Both the position numbers and the translations under genes were made by a program. A stretch of DNA of 64,000 nucleotides from NCBI RefSeq assembly GCF_023228165.1, contig NZ_JALOBS010000010.1:1-64000 (forward strand), read 5' to 3'. Positions 23,107 to 31,598 of the stretch are shown piece by piece. Source of the DNA: Methylomonas sp. Its GTDB lineage: Bacteria; Pseudomonadota; Gammaproteobacteria; Methylococcales; Methylomonadaceae. Every line of letters starts with the position of its first letter. The first letter of the stretch is position 1. The notes below the pieces were generated by a model. It was not told the DNA's origin. It worked only from the letters and a program-made list of their open reading frames with translations, and did no database searches.

Positions 23107-24333
23107 TTACAAGGGCGGACAGATGTCGGCAAGGGCTGTAATTCTTTTACTGCAACGCTGGGTCATCGGGTTGCTTTCATCCCAGGCATAGCCGGCCAGA
23201 ATGGCGGATACCATGGCCTTGACACTGGCCAGCTGGCTTTGTTCGAAGATGATGCGCTGAAAGCTGCCGTCGTACCAGGCTTCCACATACGCTCTGAATA
23301 CCTCTATGCCTTTGCGTAGCGCTTGTTCGTACTCGGTTTGCCAATCGACCGCCTGGCCGCGCAATTGTTTATCGACCAGTGGAACGGCTAGGGCGGCGGA
23401 TTTTAAAGCAATGGTGACGCCGGAGGAAAACACCGGATCCAAAAACTCCCCGGCATTGCCGAGTAGCGCAAAGCCACTGCCGGCCAAGCGGCTGACATTG
23501 GCCGAATAGCCGCCGATTTGATTGGCGGGGGTGTCGAAGCGACTGCTGGCGAGTAACTCGGCCAGCCGGGGTTCCTGACAAGCCAAGTCGCGCAAAATCG
23601 CCAACGGTGTGCTACCGATTGCGTCGGGAAAACCTTGCGGAACCACCACGCCCAGCGAACTTCTGCCGTTGCTGAACGGAATCAGCCAGTACCAGATTTG
23701 ATGATGGTTGGGGTGTATGGCGATCAGTATCTTGTCACGGTCGTAATTTTTCGTGGTAATGCGGTCTTCTATGTGGGTGAACAGGGCCTGCCGGGCCGGC
23801 AGCGAGGAAGGCGTTTCCAGATCGAGCAGTCTGGGCAATACTCGCCCGAAACCACTGGCGTCCAGCACCATGCGTGCCGTCCAGTCGCGAGTGACGCCCT
23901 GGGTATCAACGCTTGTCAGGCTAGCGAGGCCAGGCCTGTTGAAATCTGCGGCAACAATCTTGTGTTGGTAATGAACGGTCACACCGGATCGTTGCGCCGT
24001 TTCGGCCAGTACCTGATCGAAACGGCCGCGCGGCACTTGAAAGGTGGTGCCCCAGCCGGGTGTGAACTTTTCCCTGAAATCGAATTCGGTCAGTTTGCCG
24101 GCATGCGAAAAGGCGGCGCCGTTTTTGAGCTGAAAATGTTCGGCACCGACCGCGTCCAGCATATCCGCCGCTTCCAGAAACGCCATACACTGCGGAAGTA
24201 GGCTTTCGCCTATCGAAAAACGCGGGAATTGCTGCGCTTCCAGAATGACCACCCGGTGCCCCAGTCGGTTCAACATTTGCGCCGCTACGCTGCCGGCCGG
24301 GCCGGCGCCTATGATCAATACATCCGTATCCAT
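23107..24333 (-). CDS. Flavin-dependent halogenase-like oxidoreductase (2)
   Basis: This protein of about 408 residues has the FAD motif GAGPAGSVAA near residue 8, GESLLPQ, and GNAGEFLDPVFSSG. It carries an exact WxWxIP halogenase signature (WYWLIP) and a candidate catalytic Lys in QLKNGAAF. I prefer the Met at 24333 because it puts the FAD motif at the N-terminus; starts at 24375 and 24378 are possible but none has a clear Shine-Dalgarno. It is the first gene of the leftward cluster and is divergent from the adenylating enzyme at 24416. With the similar enzyme at 11452-12786, the cluster encodes two such flavoproteins. Confidence 0.72.
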   Translation of the reverse strand: MDTDVLIIGAGPAGSVAAQMLNRLGHRVVILEAQQFPRFSIGESLLPQCMAFLEAADMLDAVGAEHFQLKNGAAFSHAGKLTEFDFREKFTPGWGTTFQVPRGRFDQVLAETAQRSGVTVHYQHKIVAADFNRPGLASLTSVDTQGVTRDWTARMVLDASGFGRVLPRLLDLETPSSLPARQALFTHIEDRITTKNYDRDKILIAIHPNHHQIWYWLIPFSNGRSSLGVVVPQGFPDAIGSTPLAILRDLACQEPRLAELLASSRFDTPANQIGGYSANVSRLAGSGFALLGNAGEFLDPVFSSGVTIALKSAALAVPLVDKQLRGQAVDWQTEYEQALRKGIEVFRAYVEAWYDGSFQRIIFEQSQLASVKAMVSAILAGYAWDESNPMTQRCSKRITALADICPPL

Positions 24334-24415
24334 TGTGGGTTGGCTGTTGGGTTCGGTTAAAATAAAGGTCGGCATCACAGCAGGCGTTTAAAGCCCAATT
24401 CCCAGAGTTCAGTTC

Positions 24416-25744
24416 ATGCAACAAGCCTTAGCCTTTCAGGAGTGTTCCGATTCATTCCTATCATATAACGATGAGCCCTTTGCCGTCTTTGCAGGACGGG
24501 TGATCAAGCGAAAAAACCTGTGGGGCGACGTGCAACGCTTGGCGGCTCTGCTACCGGAACGGGCTTATATGATCAACTTATGCGAAAACCGTTATTTATT
24601 TTGCATAGCGTTGCTGGCCGCCGCCAGCCGGGGGCAGATTTGCCTGTTGCCGCCGTCCGGTCAACCCGCGGTTATTCAGGAAATCCGTGCCGATTATCCC
24701 AACGCCTATGTCGCCGCCGATTGCAAGCCGCAATTGCAGGGGATGATCTGGTTCGAAGTGGTTGCGCCGGATTATGCTGTACAAGCCCAGCGGCCCGTTG
24801 AGATCGATTGGCGCGCCAGCCGTTTGATCGCCTTTACCTCCGGCAGCAGCGGCAAGCCTCAGGCCAATATGCATACTTTGGAGACGCTAAGGATTTCCGC
24901 GAGCATGGCAGTCGGCAGCTTGGGGTTGTGGGATCAAGTCCGTTTGATGGTCTCCACCACGCCGCCGCAACACATGTATGGGTTGGAAACATCGGTGTTC
25001 TGGCCGTTATTTTCCCGCTTGGTCTTGTACGACAAGCGACCGTTCTTTCCGGAGGATATCCGTTGCGCGGTGGCCGACTCGGCCTGGCCGGCGGTATTGG
25101 TCACCACGCCTACCCATTTGCGGCATTTAAGCGGCGGCGATTGGCATAACCTGTGCGCTGTTATTTCCGCTACCGATACCTTGTCGGACAAACTGGCCGG
25201 CGAAGTCCGTGCCATGCTGGGGCAATCGCCTGTCGAAATTTACGGCAGCACCGAAACGTTGTCGTTTGCGCATAGGCAAACCTTGGCCGGCAGTTCCTGG
25301 CGGCTTTATCCGGGGTGCCGGCTGTTTCGGAATGGGCAAGGACAAACCCTGTTGCAAGCGGCGCATTTACCGATGGAATTGGTGTTGCAGGATGGTATCG
25401 GCCTGCAAGCCGATAACCGTTTTGCGGTACTGGGCCGACAGGGCGATATGGTCAAGATCGGCGGCAAGCGCTCCTCTTTGAGCGAGTTGAATCGCAGGCT
25501 GTTGGACATACCAGGGGTCGCGGACGGTTTTTTCTACGTGCAGTACGTCCAAGCCGGGGAAGACAGATTGGCCGCCGTAGTAGTGAGTCAGCTGGATAAA
25601 CAGCAGATCAGAACTGGCTTGCAGCCTTATCTGGACCAAGTGTTTCTGCCCAGGAAAATTCATTATGTCGACGCCATTCCGCGTACTCAGGCCGGCAAGC
25701 TGACCAAAAGCGCGCAAGACGCCCTGTTGGCAGCGCTGGCGTAG
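24416..25744 (+). CDS. AMP-forming acyl-/aryl-ACP ligase-like enzyme
   Basis: This 442-residue adenylate-forming enzyme has the phosphate loop FTSGSSGKPQ at about residue 141, STTPPQHMYG, the YGSTETL adenylate motif and a C-terminal PRTQAGKLTK with the catalytic Lys. It should activate the aryl starter acid and load it on an ACP. It is divergent from the main operon, whereas in many clusters it lies inside. The 3' neighbour, a CrtI-like gene 64 bp downstream, may share its transcript. Confidence 0.85.
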   Translation: MQQALAFQECSDSFLSYNDEPFAVFAGRVIKRKNLWGDVQRLAALLPERAYMINLCENRYLFCIALLAAASRGQICLLPPSGQPAVIQEIRADYPNAYVAADCKPQLQGMIWFEVVAPDYAVQAQRPVEIDWRASRLIAFTSGSSGKPQANMHTLETLRISASMAVGSLGLWDQVRLMVSTTPPQHMYGLETSVFWPLFSRLVLYDKRPFFPEDIRCAVADSAWPAVLVTTPTHLRHLSGGDWHNLCAVISATDTLSDKLAGEVRAMLGQSPVEIYGSTETLSFAHRQTLAGSSWRLYPGCRLFRNGQGQTLLQAAHLPMELVLQDGIGLQADNRFAVLGRQGDMVKIGGKRSSLSELNRRLLDIPGVADGFFYVQYVQAGEDRLAAVVVSQLDKQQIRTGLQPYLDQVFLPRKIHYVDAIPRTQAGKLTKSAQDALLAALA

Positions 25745-25808
25745 TGAGTTTGTGGGCGGTTGGTCAATCTGCTAACCTGCCGGTCCCTTAGGTTTAAATC
25801 TGACAGTC

Positions 25809-27326
25809 ATGCGCGGCGTTCACAGGGAATCAAAACAAGAAACTTATGACGTGGTAGTGATAGGCGCCGGCATCGGCGGCTTGAGCACAGCCGCATTGCT
25901 GGCCAAGGCCGGCAAGTCCGTATTGCTGGTGGAGCGCCACGACAGGCCGGGCGGCTATGCGCACAGCTTTAAACGACGCGGGTTTCATTTCGATTCCGGC
26001 GTGCACTTGGTCAGCGGTTGCGGCCCGCAAGGCTATCAAAACGGCAGCAGTATTTACCAAATTTGCACGGCCGTCGGCATAGACCCGCAGGCGCTTTTCA
26101 TGCCGATAGAAAGCTATGCGCGGGCGGTTTATCCGGGATGCGAAATCACTCTGCAAGCCGGAGAAAGCGCATTCATAGAGGGTTTGTGCGCGCATTTTCC
26201 TCGGGAAAAAGATAATCTGCGGGTCTTGATCCGGCTATGCAAGGTGCTGGCGGAAGAGGCCATGCTGGCGGAAACTATTCTGGAACAGGGCCGCTCGGCG
26301 CGGGTTTCGCCGGCGGTGGCGTTGGCGAATTTGTTGCGTTACCGTCGGGCCAGTCTGAGCGAAGCCTTGGACGAGTTTTTAAAAGATGCGCGGCTGAAAA
26401 GCCTTTGCGCGTCGCTGTGGCCGTATTTGGGTTTGCCGCCCGCGCAGTTATCTTTTTTATACTGGGCCTGCATGATGGCCGGCTATACCTACGAAGGCGG
26501 CTATTATTGCCGGGGCAGTTTTCAGGCCTATGCCAATGCATTGGCCGGCGCCCTGGAAACCCACGGCGGCGAGCTGCTGCTGAATGCCAGCGTGCGGCAA
26601 ATTGTGGTGGAGCAGGGCAAGGTCGCCGGCATCGTGTTGGAGAACGGCCAGCTGATTCGCGCCGACATCGTGGTGTCCAACGCCGACGCCCGGCAAACCG
26701 CCGAATTACTGATAGGCAGGGAATATTTGCCGCAACCGTACTGCGACCATTTGGCGCAACTCACCCCGTCCACCTCGATTTTCGTCAGTTATGTCGCCAC
26801 CGATTTACCCATGGCCGAGCATGCCCACGAGTCGTTTTTCTTCGAATCGTTTGATCATGAAGCGGCCTATGCCTCAAACCAAAGCGGCGATTTCAACTGG
26901 TTTTCCGCCACCTTGCCGTCCCTGACCGATCCCTCCCTGGCGCCCGATGGCCAGCACATCATGCTGCTGACCACCCTGTGCCGCTTCGATATCGGTACAT
27001 CCTGGCGGCAGGCGAAAAAGCCGTTCGAGCAACGCTTGTTGGCAAAAGCCGAACGCCATTTTCCCGGCCTGCAGGATCATTTGCTGCTGGTGGAGTCCGG
27101 CACCCCGCGCACGCTTGAGAGGTACACGCTGAACCGGCAAGGCGCGGCCTACGGTTTCGCCGCCACCCCCGAGCAAATCGGCCCCAACCGGCCCGGCGTT
27201 CGCGGGGTTTTGCCGGGGCTATTTCATGCCGGACACTGGACCCGGCCGGGCGGCGGCATCGCCGGGGTCAGTATTTCCGCCTTGCTGGCGGCGGAAGCGG
27301 TGTCGGGTAGGGTTGAGAATAAATGA
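25809..27326 (+). CDS. CrtI/retinol-saturase-like FAD oxidoreductase
   Basis: This 505-residue protein has an N-terminal FAD motif GAGIGGLSTA, a PGGYAHSF segment and the C-terminal HAGHWTRPGGGIAG of phytoene-desaturase-like amine oxidoreductases (COG1233). Carotenoid desaturases, isomerases and retinol 13,14-reductases share this fold. There is no phytoene synthase or other carotenoid gene nearby, so its substrate may be the polyene made by the adjacent cluster (desaturation, isomerisation or saturation). That is an inference from position. Confidence 0.78.
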   Translation: MRGVHRESKQETYDVVVIGAGIGGLSTAALLAKAGKSVLLVERHDRPGGYAHSFKRRGFHFDSGVHLVSGCGPQGYQNGSSIYQICTAVGIDPQALFMPIESYARAVYPGCEITLQAGESAFIEGLCAHFPREKDNLRVLIRLCKVLAEEAMLAETILEQGRSARVSPAVALANLLRYRRASLSEALDEFLKDARLKSLCASLWPYLGLPPAQLSFLYWACMMAGYTYEGGYYCRGSFQAYANALAGALETHGGELLLNASVRQIVVEQGKVAGIVLENGQLIRADIVVSNADARQTAELLIGREYLPQPYCDHLAQLTPSTSIFVSYVATDLPMAEHAHESFFFESFDHEAAYASNQSGDFNWFSATLPSLTDPSLAPDGQHIMLLTTLCRFDIGTSWRQAKKPFEQRLLAKAERHFPGLQDHLLLVESGTPRTLERYTLNRQGAAYGFAATPEQIGPNRPGVRGVLPGLFHAGHWTRPGGGIAGVSISALLAAEAVSGRVENK

Positions 27327-28125
27327 AGGCCATAAAAGCTTGCGTAATCGCACGGTTAGGAGTCAACATTCCTCCGATTACGCTATCGCTAATCGGAGCT
27401 ACGCGGGCTTTTTAAATCATTGAGTTGCAGTTGTTGACGGATTTTTAAGTCACGGATTCAGGATAAACTAAACGGAGTATTATTGACCCATACTACGTTG
27501 GTGAGGGGAGTAGCCACTTCTGGACCAACCCAAATGACCACGGCATTTGAGGCTTTGCAAACACCCAAAAGCATAATTAAACTGAACAGCCTTAAAGACC
27601 CATACAATTTTTCGAAAATAAACACAGCTATCCCTCTTTAGTTTGCCAAATAGTTTACGCGTTAGCTTAACAGGTAAAATGACGCGCAAGGCTGGCTTTT
27701 TTCGAAACCGCCGTCTAACTGAACGGGGTTTGTTTTCCCCATCCTGATTGTTTAAAACCAGCGTGAAATAAGGAAATGTTTGGAATGGGTTGAATAGCCC
27801 GCTCCTCCTGCGGCATGACACCTTTCCATTTTGCGCCCTGCATACGCGCAAGAATATGTCCGATTTGGCTGACTGCGACGTACGGTTTAGATTATTGCCA
27901 GCGATCGCTTCCGATGATTTTCTCGGCAGTTGATTTAAAAATGACCTCAGAAGGCGGTGTGAAGAGCAAAATTTCAACACCCAATGCCGAATTCCGGGGA
28001 GCATGAAGATATCAGCCGCAGTTGACAGCAGCGGCCAAATAGAATATTAGTTTTTTATAATATGTGTTGCTGGGATAAATGGAATGCCCGTCGGCGAACT
28101 TTAACCCACAGCTGGGACTGGAATT
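27327..28125. other. Intergenic region without a supported gene
   Basis: An open frame exists on the minus strand (27480-28004) but its Arg- and Ser-rich translation matches no family and it lacks a good start site, so I do not call it. The region holds the dyad at 27372-27398 close to the end of the CrtI-like gene. The promoter of the di-haem protein gene is expected near the right end. Confidence 0.5.
27372..27398 (+). terminator. Candidate terminator hairpin after the CrtI-like gene
   Basis: CTCCGATTA and its exact reverse complement form a 9-bp stem with a 9-base loop 46 bp after the stop codon. A short T-run follows at 27410-27413, too far for a classic intrinsic terminator. It may instead be a palindromic repeat element. 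Confidence 0.35.
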
Positions 28126-30009
28126 ATGAAAACTTGTTATTTTATCGGCCTTTTGGCTCTGTTCAGCGGTTTTGCCTGTCGGGCCGAAACCGCGCCTACA
28201 ACTCCCTTGGCGCCCGGCTATGCCGCTTTGCCGTATCAATTGGCCGCGCCCGCCAGTTACTCGCTGCCGGTGATCGGCGCCGCCGGCGACGGCGAGATAT
28301 TGACCAGCGACAATCAACCCGAACACCTGCACGATTTAATGGGCGATAAAGTGGTGTTGTTAAGCTTTATTTACGCCACTTGCAGCGACGTAAACGGTTG
28401 CCCGCTGGCGACCCAGGTGCTGCATAAAATCAGCAGGCAATTGCAGAAACAACCGGAACTGGCCGCAAAATTGCGGTTGCTGACCTTGAGTTTTAATCCG
28501 AGCAACGACACTCCGGAGATGATGCGCCATTACGGTTCCGGATTTAAAACCGGCGATTTCGATTGGCAATTTTTGACCACCCGCGACGAACAAACCCTGC
28601 AGCCGATACTGAATGCCTATCAGCAAAACGTGCAAAAAATTTACGACGAACAAGGCCAGTTCACCGGTACTTTTTCGCATTTGCTGCGGGTTTATCTGAT
28701 CGATACCGACAAAAATATCCGCAATATCTACAACGTGGACTTTCTGCATGCCGACACGGTCATCAACGACGTAAAAACCTTGTTGATAACCCCCAAACCG
28801 GCGGTGGTCGCGCAGCCTGAGACCGGAGAAAGCCTGTATCAAGCCGGCGATAACAAACAAAACTACCAACAAACCGATTATCAAACCCGCTCGTTGGCGC
28901 TGGAACACCGGCAAGGCAAGCCGGCCAAGCTGATCGAGTTTGCCAGTAAGCCGCCGCTGGGTTTACCTAAACTGCCGCAACCCAAAGACAACCGGCTGAC
29001 AAGCGCCAAAGTCGCATTGGGCCGCAAACTGTTTTACGACCGTCGGCTGTCGTTCAACAACACCTTTTCCTGCGCGATTTGCCATATTCCCGAGCAAGGC
29101 TTTAGCAGTAATGAAATGGCGACCGCCGTAGGCATAGAAGGCCGTAGCGTGCGGCGCAATAGTCCGTCGCTGTATAACGTCGGCTATGCGCAATTACTAT
29201 TTCACGACGGCCGCGAAAACAGCCTGGAGCAACAGGTGTGGGGGCCGTTGCTGGCGCATAACGAAATGGGCAACCCCTCCATCGGCCATGTGGTGGATAA
29301 AATCAAGGCCAGCGCGGATTATCGGGGACTGTTCGAAAAGGCCTTCAATAAAGGCCCGAGCATGGAAACCATAGGCCAAGCCTTGGCCGGTTATCAGCGT
29401 ACCTTGAACTCGGCGGATTCGCCGTTCGACCGTTGGTATTTCGGCAAACAAAGTTCGGCTTTAAGCGCTGCGGCACAGCGCGGGTTTAAGCTGTTTACCG
29501 GCAGGGCGGGCTGCAGCAGTTGCCACGGCATAGGCGAGAAGTCCGCTTTGTTTAGCGACCAAAAACGCCACAACACCGGTATCGGATATGCCGAGTCCAT
29601 GCGGAAAACGCCGGAAAAGCAGCGGGTGCAAGTCGCGCCCGGGGTGTTTGTGGAAGTGGACAATAAAAGCCTGCAAGGCGTTGCCGAAACCAAGGCCAAT
29701 GACTTGGGCTATTACGAAATCAGCCAAAACCCGGCCGACCGTTGGGCCTACAAAACCCCATCCTTGCGTAACGTAACGCTCAGCGCGCCTTACATGCACA
29801 ACGGCAGCCTGGCCAGCCTGAAACAGGTGGTGGCGTTTTATAACCAGGGCGGCATCGCCAACGAAAACCTGTCGCCACTGATTAAACCGTTAGGTTTGTC
29901 GGCTGCGGAAATCGACGATCTGGTGGCGTTTTTACAGGCGCTGAACGGCAGCAATGTCGAAACGCTGGTGTCCGATGCCTTTGCAGCGCCGGTAGGGGAT
30001 AGCCAGTAA
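28126..30009 (+). CDS. SCO-like thioredoxin-fold domain fused to a MauG/CcpA-type di-haem cytochrome c peroxidase
   Basis: This 627-residue exported protein has a signal peptide (residues 1-20 or so, ending CRA). A SCO1/SenC-like domain follows (about 35-220) with Cys86, Cys92 and His184 as possible copper ligands. The Cys spacing is CSDVNGC rather than the usual CxxxC. The C-terminal half (about 275-610) is a bacterial di-haem peroxidase: CAICH at 316-320 and CSSCH at 463-467 bind haem c. The periplasmic fusion suggests a copper- or redox-linked role, for example peroxide removal or maturation of a copper protein. It converges on acr3 with 1 bp between stop codons. Confidence 0.85.
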   Translation: MKTCYFIGLLALFSGFACRAETAPTTPLAPGYAALPYQLAAPASYSLPVIGAAGDGEILTSDNQPEHLHDLMGDKVVLLSFIYATCSDVNGCPLATQVLHKISRQLQKQPELAAKLRLLTLSFNPSNDTPEMMRHYGSGFKTGDFDWQFLTTRDEQTLQPILNAYQQNVQKIYDEQGQFTGTFSHLLRVYLIDTDKNIRNIYNVDFLHADTVINDVKTLLITPKPAVVAQPETGESLYQAGDNKQNYQQTDYQTRSLALEHRQGKPAKLIEFASKPPLGLPKLPQPKDNRLTSAKVALGRKLFYDRRLSFNNTFSCAICHIPEQGFSSNEMATAVGIEGRSVRRNSPSLYNVGYAQLLFHDGRENSLEQQVWGPLLAHNEMGNPSIGHVVDKIKASADYRGLFEKAFNKGPSMETIGQALAGYQRTLNSADSPFDRWYFGKQSSALSAAAQRGFKLFTGRAGCSSCHGIGEKSALFSDQKRHNTGIGYAESMRKTPEKQRVQVAPGVFVEVDNKSLQGVAETKANDLGYYEISQNPADRWAYKTPSLRNVTLSAPYMHNGSLASLKQVVAFYNQGGIANENLSPLIKPLGLSAAEIDDLVAFLQALNGSNVETLVSDAFAAPVGDSQ

Positions 30010-30010
30010 T

Positions 30011-31081
30011 TCAGGCTGTCGGGGTATTTTTCGCATAAAAGTGGCCTCTAAACCAAAACGCCACGTTCACCAAGGCTATCATTGCCGGCACCTCGATCAG
30101 CGGCCCGATCACGGCCGCAAACGCCGCGCCGCTATTGATGCCGAATACCGCCACCGCCACGGCAATTGCCAGCTCGAAGTTGTTGCTGGCGGCGGTGAAC
30201 GCCAGCGTGGTGGTTTTACCATAATCCGCGCCTATGGCTTTGCCCATTGCAAAGCTGACCAAAAACATCACCACAAAGTAAATCAGCAACGGGATGGCAA
30301 TTCGCACCACGTCCAGCGGCAACTGCACAATCAAATCGCCTTTCAGGGAAAACATCACCACGATGGTAAACAGCAGCGCGATTAACGTCAGAGGGCTGAT
30401 TTTAGGCACGAAATTGTGCTGATACCAGTCTTTGCCCTTGGCTTTGATCAGCACAAAGCGGGTGCTGAAACCGGCAATGAAGGGGATGCCCAGATAGATA
30501 AACACACTTTTGGCGATCTCGGCGATGGTGATGTCGATCAGACTGCCTTGCAGGCCGAACAGCGGCGGCAATACACTAATGAACAGCCAGGCATAGAGGC
30601 TGTAAAACAGCACCTGGAACACGCTGTTGAACGCCACCAATCCGGCGGCGTAGTCGTTATCGCCGCGCGCCAGCTCGTTCCAGACGATGACCATTGCAAT
30701 GCAACGGGCCAGGCCGATCAGGATCAGGCCGGTCATGTATTCCGGATAATCGCGCAGAAACAGCATGGCCAACGCAAACATCAGGATCGGTCCGATCAGC
30801 CAGTTTTGTATTAACGATAGAGACAATATCCGCCAGTTGCGAAACACCTCACCCAGGTCTTCGTAATGCACCTTGGCCAGCGGCGGATACATCATAACGA
30901 TCAAGCCGATGGCGATAGGGATGTTGGTGGTGCCGACGGAAACCGCGCTGTTGAAAGCGTTTACTTCACCGGGAAAAGCAAAGCCGATAGCCACGCCCGC
31001 CGCCATGGCGGCAAAAATCCACAGGGTCAGGTAGCGGTCGAGAAATGATAAGCGTGGGTTGGGACAGCTGGGCGTATTCAT
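30011..31081 (-). CDS. acr3: ACR3-family arsenite efflux permease
   Basis: This 356-residue protein has ten predicted membrane helices. The conserved Cys of the family is at 127 in GLARCIAMV, and a Glu lies in the LIEVPAMI helix. It exports arsenite by proton exchange and can also be driven by ArsA. It is the last gene of the operon arsR-C-D-A-I-acr3. ACR3 differs from the ArsB family that more often accompanies ArsA in enteric bacteria. Confidence 0.94.
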   Translation of the reverse strand: MNTPSCPNPRLSFLDRYLTLWIFAAMAAGVAIGFAFPGEVNAFNSAVSVGTTNIPIAIGLIVMMYPPLAKVHYEDLGEVFRNWRILSLSLIQNWLIGPILMFALAMLFLRDYPEYMTGLILIGLARCIAMVIVWNELARGDNDYAAGLVAFNSVFQVLFYSLYAWLFISVLPPLFGLQGSLIDITIAEIAKSVFIYLGIPFIAGFSTRFVLIKAKGKDWYQHNFVPKISPLTLIALLFTIVVMFSLKGDLIVQLPLDVVRIAIPLLIYFVVMFLVSFAMGKAIGADYGKTTTLAFTAASNNFELAIAVAVAVFGINSGAAFAAVIGPLIEVPAMIALVNVAFWFRGHFYAKNTPTA

Positions 31082-31114
31082 GGCGTGCTTCTTGAGATGT
31101 TAGTAGCTAGGGGG

Positions 31115-31549
31115 CTAGGCTTCCGTGGCTGGCTTACAGCAACTGGAGCCAGATTCGAGTTGTATCGCCTGATCTTCGCCGAACATCGGAATGGCATTCA
31201 AGGAGTGAAAGGCTTCCCAGGCGATGCCTTGCGGATCGACGCTCCAGTATTTGTCGGATTGCGCATAGCAACAGGCCGCCTGTTTTTGCGCGGTGACCGG
31301 CAAGGCCGCGGCAGACAATCCTTGTTTTACGGCTTCCAGTTCCTGATCGGATTCGACTTGAAGACCCAAGTGATCCAGTCCCGCTTTGCGCCCCCGATTG
31401 GAGACGGCGAAATTGAGGCGCGGGTCGTCCAGCATCCATTTGGCATAATCCGCTTCCACTACAGTGGGTTCGGTTTGAAACAAGGCGCTGTAGAAGCGGA
31501 TGTTTTGTTCCAGGTCGTCTACGGCAATATGAATGTGAAAACGTTTCAT
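31115..31549 (-). CDS. arsI: ArsI/CadI-type dioxygenase (organoarsenical C-As lyase)
   Basis: This 144-residue VOC-fold protein has metal-binding residues in HIHIAVDD (His), LDHLGLQV (His) and the C-terminal AWEAF (Glu). The vicinal Cys pair in QAACCYAQ is the signature of ArsI, which binds trivalent methyl- or aryl-arsenicals and splits the C-As bond. A second CC pair lies in the tail SSCCKP. I chose the ATG at 31549 because the family begins at that point; the frame continues uselessly upstream. It lies between arsA and acr3. Confidence 0.88.
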   Translation of the reverse strand: MKRFHIHIAVDDLEQNIRFYSALFQTEPTVVEADYAKWMLDDPRLNFAVSNRGRKAGLDHLGLQVESDQELEAVKQGLSAAALPVTAQKQAACCYAQSDKYWSVDPQGIAWEAFHSLNAIPMFGEDQAIQLESGSSCCKPATEA

Positions 31550-31598
31550 GGTTGTGTCCAGGTTAGGCTCTTGGTTAAAGTTAGAGCGGGTTCTGTGG

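Noticed and set aside
27480..28004. 174-codon minus-strand frame
   Set aside because: Arg/Ser-rich translation with no family, no Shine-Dalgarno and no neighbour to support it; probably a chance frame.
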